A stretch of DNA of 53,710 nt, taken from NCBI GenBank assembly GCA_026417115.1, contig JAOADW010000019.1, positions 1 through 53,710 of the forward strand, read 5' to 3'. Shown one piece after another: positions 46,790 through 53,710 of the stretch. How positions within the stretch are numbered: position 1 is the stretch's first letter; every line of letters starts with the position of its first letter. The notes beneath the pieces were generated by a model, which was not told the DNA's origin, made no database searches, and saw only the letters and a program-made list of their open reading frames with translations. A program made the position numbers and the translations under genes. The stretch is from Rhodocyclaceae bacterium. GTDB taxonomy: Bacteria > Pseudomonadota > Gammaproteobacteria > Burkholderiales > Rhodocyclaceae.

Positions 46790-47764
46790 ATGCCCCATGC
46801 AATCCGTGTGCATGAACATGGCGGCCCCGAGGTCATGCGCTGGGAGGCCGTCGAGCTGCCGCCGCTTGCTCCCCATGAGGCGCGCGTGCGCCATCATGCG
46901 GTGGGACTCAATTTCATCGATGTCTATTTCCGCACCGGCCGCTACCCGCTCGACTTGCCGCATGGTCTTGGCTTGGAAGGCGCAGGGGTGGTCGAAGCGG
47001 TGGGCGAGGCCGTCACCGAAGTCGCCGTGGGCGATCGCGTGGCTTATGCGGGCGGGCCCGTCGGCGCCTATGCCGAGGTGCGCAACATCCCCGCAGATCG
47101 CCTCGTGAAGCTGCCCGATGCAATCGATTTCAAGACGGCAGCGGCGATGATGCTTCAGGGCATGACGGCGCAATATCTGCTGCGTCGCACCTATCGCGTC
47201 GGGCCGAATGATACGATCCTCGTGCATGCCGCCGCAGGCGGCGTCGGCCTGCTTTTGTGCCAATGGGCCAAGTCCTTGGGGGCGAGGGTGATCGGCACGG
47301 TGAGCACGGACGAGAAGGCGGCGCTTGCGCATGCACACGGCTGTGACGAGCCGATCGTCTACACGCGCGAGGACTTCGTTGCACGCGTCAAAGAGATCAC
47401 TGGCGGCGAGGGCGTGGCGGTGGTCTATGATTCGGTGGGCAAAGACACCTTCGAGAAATCGCTCGATTGCCTGCGTCCATTGGGCATGATGGTCACCTTC
47501 GGCCAATCCTCTGGCCCCGTGCCGCTCGTCGATACGCAGATGCTCTCGAAGAAGGGCTCGCTGTTCTTGACGCGGCCGACGCTCTTTACCTATACCGCCA
47601 AACGCGCGGACCTCTTGGCTTCGGCGCAGGAACTTTTCGAGATGGTGCTTGCCGGCAAACTCAAGATCGAAGTCAATCAGACCTTTGCGCTGAGAGAGGC
47701 CGCCGAAGCCCATCGCGCGCTCGAAGGGCGGCGCACGACCGGCTCGACGGTGTTGCTTCCGTAA
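46790..47764 (+). CDS. quinone oxidoreductase, zeta-crystallin-like MDR family
   Basis: The 324-residue enzyme has the Qor pattern: HEHGGPEVMRWEAVELPP, GLNFIDVYFRTGRYP, the nucleotide-binding VHAAAGGVGLLLCQWAKSLGA and a C-terminal AHRALEGRRTTGSTVLLP. It contains no zinc-ligand cysteines, as expected for NADPH:quinone reductases. AAAGGAG lies just before ATG 46790, fixing the start. It may reduce quinones or other electrophiles. Confidence 0.93.
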   Translation: MPHAIRVHEHGGPEVMRWEAVELPPLAPHEARVRHHAVGLNFIDVYFRTGRYPLDLPHGLGLEGAGVVEAVGEAVTEVAVGDRVAYAGGPVGAYAEVRNIPADRLVKLPDAIDFKTAAAMMLQGMTAQYLLRRTYRVGPNDTILVHAAAGGVGLLLCQWAKSLGARVIGTVSTDEKAALAHAHGCDEPIVYTREDFVARVKEITGGEGVAVVYDSVGKDTFEKSLDCLRPLGMMVTFGQSSGPVPLVDTQMLSKKGSLFLTRPTLFTYTAKRADLLASAQELFEMVLAGKLKIEVNQTFALREAAEAHRALEGRRTTGSTVLLP

Positions 47765-47773
47765 GGAGCGGCG

Positions 47774-48157
47774 ATGAATTTCGAAAAGGTCGTCTTTGGC
47801 TTCTTCATCGTGCTGGCTGCGACGCTGAACTTCGGATTCTTCCTCGGCGACATCGACAAACCCGAACATCACCATATCTACGAATTGTTTGCCGCGATCA
47901 TCGTCAATTTGATCGCGACCGTGCTCAAATTCGGCGATCGCACGCAGATCGGCGCGATCCATCTCGCCACGAGCCTCGTCGCCGACCTGCAATTGATCGC
48001 GGCGGCGAGCGTCTGGGCCTTCGCCGTGCATGTGACGGGCGAGGGCATGACGCCGAGCGTGACTTCGAGCGTGATTTCGCTCTCGGGGGGCGCCTTGCTC
48101 GCCAACATCGTGTCGCTCGCAATCCTGGTGGCCGAGACGGTGATGATGCGCCGCTAG
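47774..48157 (+). CDS. small membrane protein paired with potassium channel (DUF6394-like)
   Basis: The 127-residue protein has about four hydrophobic segments (VVFGFFIVLAATLNFGFF, LFAAIIVNLIATVL, LIAAASVWAFAVHV, GGALLANIVSLAILVAE). I believe it matches the DUF6394 family but cannot verify this here. An AAGGAG precedes the ATG. It ends 19 bases before the two-RCK potassium channel gene, so it may be a channel partner; that is inferred from position only. Confidence 0.72.
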   Translation: MNFEKVVFGFFIVLAATLNFGFFLGDIDKPEHHHIYELFAAIIVNLIATVLKFGDRTQIGAIHLATSLVADLQLIAAASVWAFAVHVTGEGMTPSVTSSVISLSGGALLANIVSLAILVAETVMMRR

Positions 48158-48176
48158 CTCGAGGCCACGTGCGGCG

Positions 48177-49904
48177 ATGCATCCGGGCAGCGTCTTCTTC
48201 ATCGTCTTGCGGCGCATGCGCGCGCCGCTCATCCTGCTCATCATCGTCTATGCCGTTGCCATCACCGGGCTGACCTTGATACCCGGTGTCGATGCGGAGG
48301 GCAAACCGGCGCCGCCGATGTCCTTCCTGCACGCTTTTTATTTCGTCAGCTATACCGCGACGACCATCGGCTTCGGCGAAATTCCGCAGCCGTTTTCCGA
48401 AGCACAGCGCATGTGGGTGACGGCCATCATCTATTTGACCGTCATCGTCTGGACGTATGCCATCCTCAATATCCTTGCGCTGTTTTCCGATCGCGCCTTT
48501 CAGCAGGCGCTTGCCGCGGGCCGCTTCAAACGGCGTGTGGCCCATCTGAACGAGCCGTTCTATTTGGTCTGCGGCTGCGGCGAAACGGGCGGCAAGGTGC
48601 TCTCGGCGCTCGATGAGATGGGGGCGCGCGCCGTCGTCATCGACATCGACGAAAACCGTCTCGCCGAGCTGGAGCTCGAGGACTTTCGCTCTGAAACCCC
48701 AGCGCTTGTCGGCGATGCCGCACAGAGCTCGAATCTTCTCGCTGCCGGGATCAAGCACCGCTGTTGCCGCGGCATCCTCGCGCTCACCAATGACGATGCA
48801 GCCAATCTCGCCGTCGCCGCGCATGTGCGGCTCTTGCGTCCGCAGCTGCCTGTCATCTTGCGCGTCGAGCACGACGACATTGCTGCGCGCATGCATGCCT
48901 TTGGCGCGCACCTGACGATCAATCCGTTCGCCACCTTTGCGCGCCTGTTGGCGCTCGCCGTGCATGCGCCGGCGCTTTATCGTCTGCATGATTGGCTCAC
49001 GGGCACGCCAGGCGCGCTGCTCGCGGCAACGCGTGACCCCCCGCGGGGGCGCTGGATCATCTGCGGCTATGGCCGTTTCGGCCATGCGCTGGTCGCCGAG
49101 CTCTTGCGCGAAGGCATGGAAATCGTGCTCATCGACCAGCATGAGGTCAAGGCGCCGGGGTTTACCGCCATCGTCGGCAGCGGCGTCGAACCAGACGTGC
49201 TCACGGCTGCTCGTGTCGCGGAGGCCGACGGTTTGATTGCGGCAACCGACGACGATCTCACAAACCTCTCGATCGCGGTGACCGCGCGCCAGCTCAATCA
49301 AGACGTGTTCATCGTCTTGCGCCAGAATCAGGCCGACCGCGCCGAACTCTTCCAGGCCTTGGCGCCGGAAATGATCATGGCGCCTGCGGAAATCATCGCG
49401 CATGCGGCGCTCGCGCAGCTGATCACGCCTTTGTTGCCTGCTTTCCTGCGCGCAGCAGAAAATGAGGGCGACGACTGGGCGTGGGCCCTGCTTGCGCGGC
49501 TACGCATGCAGCTGGGTTCGGCCGTGCCGCATTGCTGGCAATTGTCGATCGATGACAACATGGCCCCGGCCGTGCTGTCCTTGCTGATCGAAGGGCGCGA
49601 AGTCTTGCTTGCGGCGCTGCAAGCGGACCCCACCGACCGCAGCCAGCGCCTCGCTACAACTGCCCTGCTCCTCCGCCGGGATGACGCAGACGCCCTCCTC
49701 CCGTCGCCGGAAACCCCTCTTGCCGTCGGCGATCAAATTCTCTTCGTGGGCGCGCGCAAGGCCCGCGCCGCGCAGGAGCTCATCGCGCGCAATCTGAACG
49801 TGCTCGACTACACCCTCACGGGACGCGAAGCGAGCGGCTGGCTCTGGCGTTGCCTGGGCAAACGCGTCGCAGATTCACCAGAGGCTGACGAGCATCTTGG
49901 CTAG
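48177..49904 (+). CDS. potassium channel protein with two RCK (TrkA-N) domains
   Basis: The 575-residue protein begins with two transmembrane helices flanking a pore loop whose filter reads TTIGFGE (62-68), a GFG variant of the usual GYG. Two Rossmann RCK domains follow, VCGCGETGGKVL (from about 130) and IICGYGRFGHALVAELL (from about 294), then a TrkA-C-like tail. It is a 2TM ligand-gated potassium channel with both RCK halves in one chain, probably gated by nucleotide or ions. The 3' end overlaps the convergent permease gene by 30 bases. Confidence 0.92.
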   Translation: MHPGSVFFIVLRRMRAPLILLIIVYAVAITGLTLIPGVDAEGKPAPPMSFLHAFYFVSYTATTIGFGEIPQPFSEAQRMWVTAIIYLTVIVWTYAILNILALFSDRAFQQALAAGRFKRRVAHLNEPFYLVCGCGETGGKVLSALDEMGARAVVIDIDENRLAELELEDFRSETPALVGDAAQSSNLLAAGIKHRCCRGILALTNDDAANLAVAAHVRLLRPQLPVILRVEHDDIAARMHAFGAHLTINPFATFARLLALAVHAPALYRLHDWLTGTPGALLAATRDPPRGRWIICGYGRFGHALVAELLREGMEIVLIDQHEVKAPGFTAIVGSGVEPDVLTAARVAEADGLIAATDDDLTNLSIAVTARQLNQDVFIVLRQNQADRAELFQALAPEMIMAPAEIIAHAALAQLITPLLPAFLRAAENEGDDWAWALLARLRMQLGSAVPHCWQLSIDDNMAPAVLSLLIEGREVLLAALQADPTDRSQRLATTALLLRRDDADALLPSPETPLAVGDQILFVGARKARAAQELIARNLNVLDYTLTGREASGWLWRCLGKRVADSPEADEHLG

Positions 49905-50669
49905 TAGCAGCAAAATCACGAAGGCGAAGATTTTTTTCAAGGTCGCCACGGGCAGGCGATGGGCGACCCGCGCTCCCCAAGGCGCGACCAGCATGCTCGC
50001 CATCACACAGCCGGCGAGTGCGGGCAAGTGGATGTAACCCAACGTCATGGCAGGGAGGGTGGTGGCGGAGAGACCGCCGACGAGGTAGCCAGCGGTGCCC
50101 GAGAGTGCGATGGGAAGGCCGATCGCGGCCGATGTGCCGATCGCCTGATGCATCTTTACATTGCACCAGGTCATGAAAGGCACCGAGAGCGAACCGCCGC
50201 CGATCGCCGCCAAAGCCGAAATCGCGCCGATGCCGCTCCCTACGAGGAACATGCCCAAAGGCCCTGGTAATTGGCGGGAGGGTTTGGGCTTGACGTTGCG
50301 CAGCATCTGAACCGCCACATAGCTCATGAAGGCGGCGAAGAAAATCGCCAACGGGCGCGTTTGCAAAACGCTTGCGAGCTGGGCGCCGAGAAAGGTTCCC
50401 AACACGATGCCGGGCGTGATGCGGCGCCAAATCCCCCAATCGACGGCGCCGTGCCGATGGTGGGCGCGCAGCGAGGCCATCGAGGTAAACACGATGGTCG
50501 CCATCGACGTGCCTAAAGCCAGATGCATCAGATGTTCGTCGGGAATGCCCTGTGCGGAAAACAGCATGGCCAATACGGGCACCATGATGGCGCCGCCGCC
50601 GACTCCCAACAGGCCGGCGAAGAAGCCGGCCACCGCGCCCAACGCGAGGTAAGCTGCAAACCAGGTCAT
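49875..50669 (-). CDS. TauE/SafE family permease (TSUP)
   Basis: A 264-residue protein with seven or eight hydrophobic segments and the duplicated glycine motifs AGFFAGLLGVGGGAIMVP (near 15-32) and SALAAIGGGSLSVPFM (mid-protein), typical of the sulfite exporter TauE/SafE family, which moves sulfur or carboxylate anions. The substrate cannot be told. ATG 50669 overlaps the EVE gene stop as ATGA. Its last 30 bases are antisense to the channel gene. Confidence 0.92.
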   Translation of the reverse strand: MTWFAAYLALGAVAGFFAGLLGVGGGAIMVPVLAMLFSAQGIPDEHLMHLALGTSMATIVFTSMASLRAHHRHGAVDWGIWRRITPGIVLGTFLGAQLASVLQTRPLAIFFAAFMSYVAVQMLRNVKPKPSRQLPGPLGMFLVGSGIGAISALAAIGGGSLSVPFMTWCNVKMHQAIGTSAAIGLPIALSGTAGYLVGGLSATTLPAMTLGYIHLPALAGCVMASMLVAPWGARVAHRLPVATLKKIFAFVILLLLAKMLVSLW

Positions 50670-51121
50670 GAGAGCAGCCGCATGATGAAATCCCATTCGG
50701 CGGGATCGACGGGCGTGATCGACAGACGGTTGCCTTTTTGCAGCACGCGCATGCGCGCAAGCGCTGGGTAGCTGCGCAGCTCAGCCAGCGAAAGCAGGCG
50801 CGTCTTGCGTACGAAACGCACCTCGACGTTGAACCAGCGCGGCCGCTCGGGTGTCGCCTTGGGGTCAAAATAGCGGCTTTTGGGATCGAACTGGGTGGCG
50901 TCGGGGTAAGCGGGTGCGCTGACCTCGGCGATGCCGGCGATGCCAGGCTCGGCGCAGGAGGAATGGTAGAAGAGCACGCCATCGCCGACTTTCATCTGGT
51001 CGCGCATGAAATTGCGCGCCTGATAATTGCGCACGCCGAACCAAGGCACGGCGCCCTCGCGCGCGAGGTCGTCGATGCTGTATTCCGTCGGTTCCGACTT
51101 CATCAACCAGTAACGGGGCAT
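50666..51121 (-). CDS. EVE domain-containing protein
   Basis: The 151-residue protein is one EVE domain: RYWLMKSEPTEYSIDDLA, WFGVRNYQARNFMRDQMKVGD, LFYHSSCAEPGIAGIAEV. EVE domains are PUA-like and bind modified bases in RNA or DNA. Placement beside 6S RNA and zapA is conserved in Proteobacteria. The ATG at 51121 fits the family start; six more residues from 51139 reach into the 6S terminator and are unlikely. Confidence 0.93.
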   Translation of the reverse strand: MPRYWLMKSEPTEYSIDDLAREGAVPWFGVRNYQARNFMRDQMKVGDGVLFYHSSCAEPGIAGIAEVSAPAYPDATQFDPKSRYFDPKATPERPRWFNVEVRFVRKTRLLSLAELRSYPALARMRVLQKGNRLSITPVDPAEWDFIMRLLS

Positions 51122-51137
51122 GGCGGCGTCTTCAGAC

Positions 51138-51166
51138 AAAAAAGCGTGCTGGGGAGACCAGCACGC
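51138..51166 (-). terminator. rho-independent terminator after 6S RNA
   Basis: On the minus strand GCGTGCTGG (51158-51166) pairs perfectly with CCAGCACGC (51144-51152) around a five-base loop and is followed by six T (51138-51143). It lies directly downstream of the 6S RNA and is the clearest terminator in the window. Confidence 0.9.
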
Positions 51167-51171
51167 GAAAA

Positions 51172-51354
51172 GGGGTCCCCGCCTGTGCCGCTAGGCCGGC
51201 ATCCTGAACCGTGGGTTCAGTGTGGTCGCGTTCCGGCCGCTAAAGGTGCGTTCGCAAAGGAACGCTCACAACGGCGGCGCTTGGGTCGGCAACCGATGCC
51301 AAAGACATAGGTTCAAGGATTCTATGGCCTTGGCGAACACCGCAGGGAATCCGG
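51172..51354 (-). ncRNA. ssrS: 6S RNA
   Basis: Between zapA and the EVE gene, the usual 6S site, the minus strand carries the hallmarks of 6S: CCCTGCGGTGTTCGCC near the 5' end, a long rod with a central bubble, then ACACTGAACCCACGGTTCAGG (compare E. coli ACCTTGAACCAAGGGTTCA) and GGCACAGGCGGGGA closing the terminal stem. 6S mimics an open promoter and sequesters sigma-70 holoenzyme in stationary phase. The ends are approximate; a terminator follows at 51138-51166. Confidence 0.9.
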
Positions 51355-51389
51355 GGAAGCGCAATCGCAGCTGCGCGCCGAAAAGCAAT

Positions 51390-51725
51390 CTAGAACAACT
51401 GCTCTTGCGGAGCGAGCGCTGCGTCGAGACGCGCTTCGATGGCCTTGATTCTACCGATGAGACGCTCGGCGTCAACGTCGGCATCGATTGAATTTTCCGA
51501 TGGCGCCACACGGCTTGTCGTGGCGCGCAGGGTGTCGAGCTCGTGCGCGAGGTTCAACGCCGCCATGATCGCCAGCCGCTCGCCGGTGGCGCGCGTGGCG
51601 GCGGCGATCTCGCCCATTTTGGCGTCGAGGATCGCGGCGGCGCGCATCAGCGCCTCGGTTTCCGAGGGTGCGCAGGCGACGCGATATTCGCGGCCCTGTA
51701 TTTTGATATCGATGGTCGTCGTCAT
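51390..51725 (-). CDS. zapA: cell division protein ZapA
   Basis: The 111-residue protein starts MTTTIDIKIQGREYRVACAP and has the helical LNLAHELDTLRA region and coiled C-terminus of ZapA. It bundles FtsZ filaments. The ATG at 51725 overlaps the zapB-like stop as ATGA and agrees with the family; longer frames to 51863 are shadow sequence. Confidence 0.93.
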   Translation of the reverse strand: MTTTIDIKIQGREYRVACAPSETEALMRAAAILDAKMGEIAAATRATGERLAIMAALNLAHELDTLRATTSRVAPSENSIDADVDAERLIGRIKAIEARLDAALAPQEQLF

Positions 51726-51916
51726 GGGTTGGGCAATCTCTGGGCGAGGGCCTCGAGCCGTTGGCGCGCCGCGCTCATGCGTTGAGCGAGCCGCTCTTTT
51801 TCTTCTTCGAGCGCGATGAGCCGTTCGCGCAGCTGGCGGTTTTCCACGCGCAGGGCGTTGCATTGCGCGATCAAGCGCGCGATTTTGTCTTCGAGGCCGG
51901 CAAGCAGTTCATCCAT
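51722..51916 (-). CDS. small coiled-coil ZapB-like protein (TIGR02449 type)
   Basis: A 64-residue all-coiled-coil protein (MDELLAGLEDKIARLIAQCN, LRVENRQLRERL, EEEKERLAQRM). Size, pattern and coupling to zapA match the TIGR02449 family, often named ZapB-like, and suggest a divisome role. An ATG at 51967 would add 17 residues of weaker character; neither start has a clear ribosome binding site. Confidence 0.82.
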   Translation of the reverse strand: MDELLAGLEDKIARLIAQCNALRVENRQLRERLIALEEEKERLAQRMSAARQRLEALAQRLPNP

Positions 51917-52158
51917 GGCGTGCAGTTTGTGGGAAATCGATTGCTCCGTCAAGCAGTTCGAAGCCATTGTGCATTCGGTTTCGAGAAAGCGGTGCGCTAG
52001 CGTCGTCTCGTGCCGAACGGGCGGCAGGTTTGCCTTCCGTCGGACAATGGCGGTCGAGTTTCAGACGACCGGGCTCAATCAGAGGCCCACGCCTACCCCA
52101 CAACCGCTTGACTTTGGACGACTTTTGTCCCTCTGGGGGCAACGATCCGCCAACGCGC
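51917..52158. other. intergenic region upstream of the cobalamin riboswitch
   Basis: I see no gene here. It separates the divergent zapB-like gene and btuB. TTGACT occurs at 52108-52113 on the plus strand but has no matching -10 at the proper distance. Confidence 0.5.
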
Positions 52159-52164
52159 TAAAAT
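52159..52164 (+). promoter_or_regulatory. -10 element for the btuB riboswitch transcript
   Basis: TAAAAT here predicts a start near 52171, exactly where the conserved riboswitch sequence begins. No good -35 is visible. Confidence 0.5.
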
Positions 52165-52171
52165 CGAAAAC

Positions 52172-52332
52172 TCGTTCGCGGTGCCTGTGAAGACAGGTGA
52201 AACGGGAAACAGGTGCAAATCCTGTGCTGCCCCCGCAACGGTAAGGAAGCGCGGCTTTCTCTCGAGGCCACTGGACGGATTCGTCTGGGAAGGCGAGAAG
52301 GCAAATCTTCCGAGCCCGGAGACCGGCCACGA
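52172..52332 (+). promoter_or_regulatory. cobalamin (adenosylcobalamin) riboswitch
   Basis: The conserved core is plain: GGTGCCTGTG, GGTGAAACGGGAAACAGGTG, CTGTGCTGCCCCCGCAACGG, GCCACTGG, GGGAAGG and the B12 box AGCCCGGAGACCGGCC. It precedes a btuB-like receptor by about 130 bases. Cobalamin binding normally hides the ribosome binding site or causes termination. I see no clear T-run terminator in the 133-base platform, so control of translation initiation is more likely. Confidence 0.96.
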
Positions 52333-52465
52333 ACGAAAAGGTCGAAGCGCCCGGGGTGTGGCGTGTTGAAACGGAGAGCGATTGCCTCCTTCCCCTCATC
52401 TTACGGGCGTCTTCGGGGGTCTTGTTTCGGCCTGCGGGGACGCTGGCCGTTCGAGGGAGTCTTCG

Positions 52466-53710
52466 ATGCACATCCGCTTATCCACCGCGGCGCTGGCCGC
52501 TTTCCCCAGCTTTTTTTCACCCCTTGCCGTGGCTGCCTCCGCCGATGAATTGGCGCCCGTCGTCGTCACGGCAACGCGCATTCCGACGCGCGTTGCCGAG
52601 CAGCTTGCCGACGTCACGGTGATTGCGCGCGAAGAGATCGAGAAAGCCGGGGCCACCACGCTGCCGGCTCTGCTCGCCCTGCAGCCGGGCCTGCAGATCG
52701 TCACCAATGGCGGCCTTGGCAAATCGACGAGCCTCTTTACGCGCGGCACCAACGCCGGCCATACCCTGCTCTTGGTCGATGGCGTGCCGCTGGGCTCCGC
52801 CACCCTCGGTCAGCCGTCGTTCCACAACCTGCCGCTCTCCCAGATCGAGCGCATCGAGATCCTGCGCGGGCCGGCTTCGAGCCTTTATGGGTCGGACGCA
52901 ATCGGTGGCGTGGTGCAGATCTTCACCAAGAAGGGTGCCGGGCCGGCCAAACCCGAAGCCTTCGCGGGCTATGGCAGCTACGGCACGAGCGAACTGATGG
53001 CGGGCATCTCCGGCGGCACGGAGACCATTGCCTACAGCCTTGCCGCGAGCCAACTCGATCTGAGGGGCTGGGATGCGACGACGACCAAGATCGCCAACAC
53101 CAACCGCGACGCCGATGGCTACGAAAACACTGCCTGGCGCGGTCGTTTGGCCGTGACACCGGCCCAAGGGCATGAGTTCGGTGCCACTTTCTTGCGCATC
53201 GATAGCCGCAATCACTACGATGGGGGCGGCCCGACGGTCAACGCCTACAACGACGACGAAACCAGCGTCTGGTCGCTTTATGCGAAAAACCGCCTGGCTT
53301 CGGCGTGGACTTCGACTCTGCGTTATGGCGAATCCCAGGATCGCAGCGAAAACTTTGCGCCGGGTCGCAGCTTGTTTGCGACGAAACAGAAGCAATGGGT
53401 TTGGCAAAACGACATCAAACTGCCGCTCGGCACGCTACTGCTCGCCTATGAGGACCTACAGCAGGAGGTCGATTCGACCACTGCGTACACGGTCAAGGCG
53501 CGCACGGTGCGCTCGCTCGTCGCTGGTTGGCAGGCGCGCCTGGGCGATCATTCCTGGCAGCTCTCGCAGCGGCGAGACGACAATTCGCAGTTCGGCGCCA
53601 AGTCCACCGGCAGCCTCGCCTATGGCTATGCGCTCACGCCACAGCTCACTGCGCGCCTAGCCATCGGCACCGCCTTCAAGGCGCCGTCGTTCAACCAGCT
53701 GTACTTCCCG
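52466..53710 (+). CDS. btuB: TonB-dependent vitamin B12 receptor BtuB, 3'-truncated by window end
   Basis: The 415 visible residues start with a signal peptide (MHIRLSTAALAAFPSFFSPL, cleavage near AVAASA), a TonB-box-like ELAPVVVTATRIPT, a plug domain (SLFTRGTNAGHTLLLVDGVPLG, IERIEILRGPASSLYGSDAIGGVVQIFT) and the first strands of the outer-membrane barrel. Upstream lies a cobalamin riboswitch, which assigns the substrate as B12 or a cobinamide. GAGGGA lies about seven bases before ATG 52466. The frame is open to the last base of the window. Confidence 0.93.
   Translation, partial: MHIRLSTAALAAFPSFFSPLAVAASADELAPVVVTATRIPTRVAEQLADVTVIAREEIEKAGATTLPALLALQPGLQIVTNGGLGKSTSLFTRGTNAGHTLLLVDGVPLGSATLGQPSFHNLPLSQIERIEILRGPASSLYGSDAIGGVVQIFTKKGAGPAKPEAFAGYGSYGTSELMAGISGGTETIAYSLAASQLDLRGWDATTTKIANTNRDADGYENTAWRGRLAVTPAQGHEFGATFLRIDSRNHYDGGGPTVNAYNDDETSVWSLYAKNRLASAWTSTLRYGESQDRSENFAPGRSLFATKQKQWVWQNDIKLPLGTLLLAYEDLQQEVDSTTAYTVKARTVRSLVAGWQARLGDHSWQLSQRRDDNSQFGAKSTGSLAYGYALTPQLTARLAIGTAFKAPSFNQLYFP

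Overview
This window is GC-rich, tightly packed bacterial chromosome. Gene content and order fit a Betaproteobacterium: hprK-ptsN-hpf-rpoN-lptB, recA-recX, ribBA-ribH-nusB-thiL-pgpA, phoH-ybeY-corC-lnt-glyQ-glyS-gmhB-plsC, rpsU-yqeY-dnaG-rpoD divergent from tsaD, and zapA-6S RNA-EVE gene. A lone hypE (hydrogenase maturation) and a bTHX ribosomal gene make a relative of Hydrogenophilales/Rhodocyclales plausible, but the genus cannot be fixed from this sequence. Many neighbouring genes overlap by ATGA or GTGA, so translational coupling is the rule.

Layout. 1-280: the trailer end of a CRISPR array, with no cas genes in view. 513-6035 (minus): nitrogen PTS regulation (hprK, ptsN), ribosome hibernation factor, sigma-54, LPS export ATPase, recX and recA. 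6205-12963 (minus): pncC, a minimal chemoreceptor, and the riboflavin/nusB/thiL/pgpA operon, into which a type II restriction-modification pair has been inserted between nusB and thiL with overlapping reading frames on both sides. 13088-15560: Hsp15, an unrecognised coiled-coil membrane protein, and hypE. 15636-25280 (plus): a long run of RNA, envelope and tRNA-charging genes ending in a tandem pair of YgjP-type metallopeptidase genes, the first of which has lost its catalytic motif. 25290-31631 (minus): a class III cyclase fused to a hemerythrin domain, a CAU-anticodon tRNA, then rpoD, dnaG, yqeY and rpsU. 31712-34389 (mostly plus): tsaD, plsY, folB and a TRIC-type channel. 34411-40976 (minus): xerD, ogt, proA, holA, lptE, leuS. 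41228-49904 (plus): uvrD, an alpha/beta hydrolase, the very small gene for ribosomal protein bTHX, maeB, a quinone oxidoreductase, and a membrane protein next to a two-RCK potassium channel. 49875-51916 (minus): a TauE/SafE permease, an EVE-domain protein, 6S RNA with a clear terminator, zapA and a zapB-like gene. 52172-53710 (plus): a cobalamin riboswitch and the 5' part of a btuB-like TonB-dependent receptor, cut by the window end.

Most of the window is conserved housekeeping. The parts that deserve attention are the cyclase-TPR-hemerythrin fusion (25290-26681), the active/inactive YgjP pair (24037-25280), the operon-embedded restriction-modification pair (9339-10929), the graded decay of the CRISPR trailer (176-280), and several genes (uvrD, tsaD, hslR, the 15636 gene) whose only good -10 element lies so close to the ATG that transcripts would be leaderless or nearly so.
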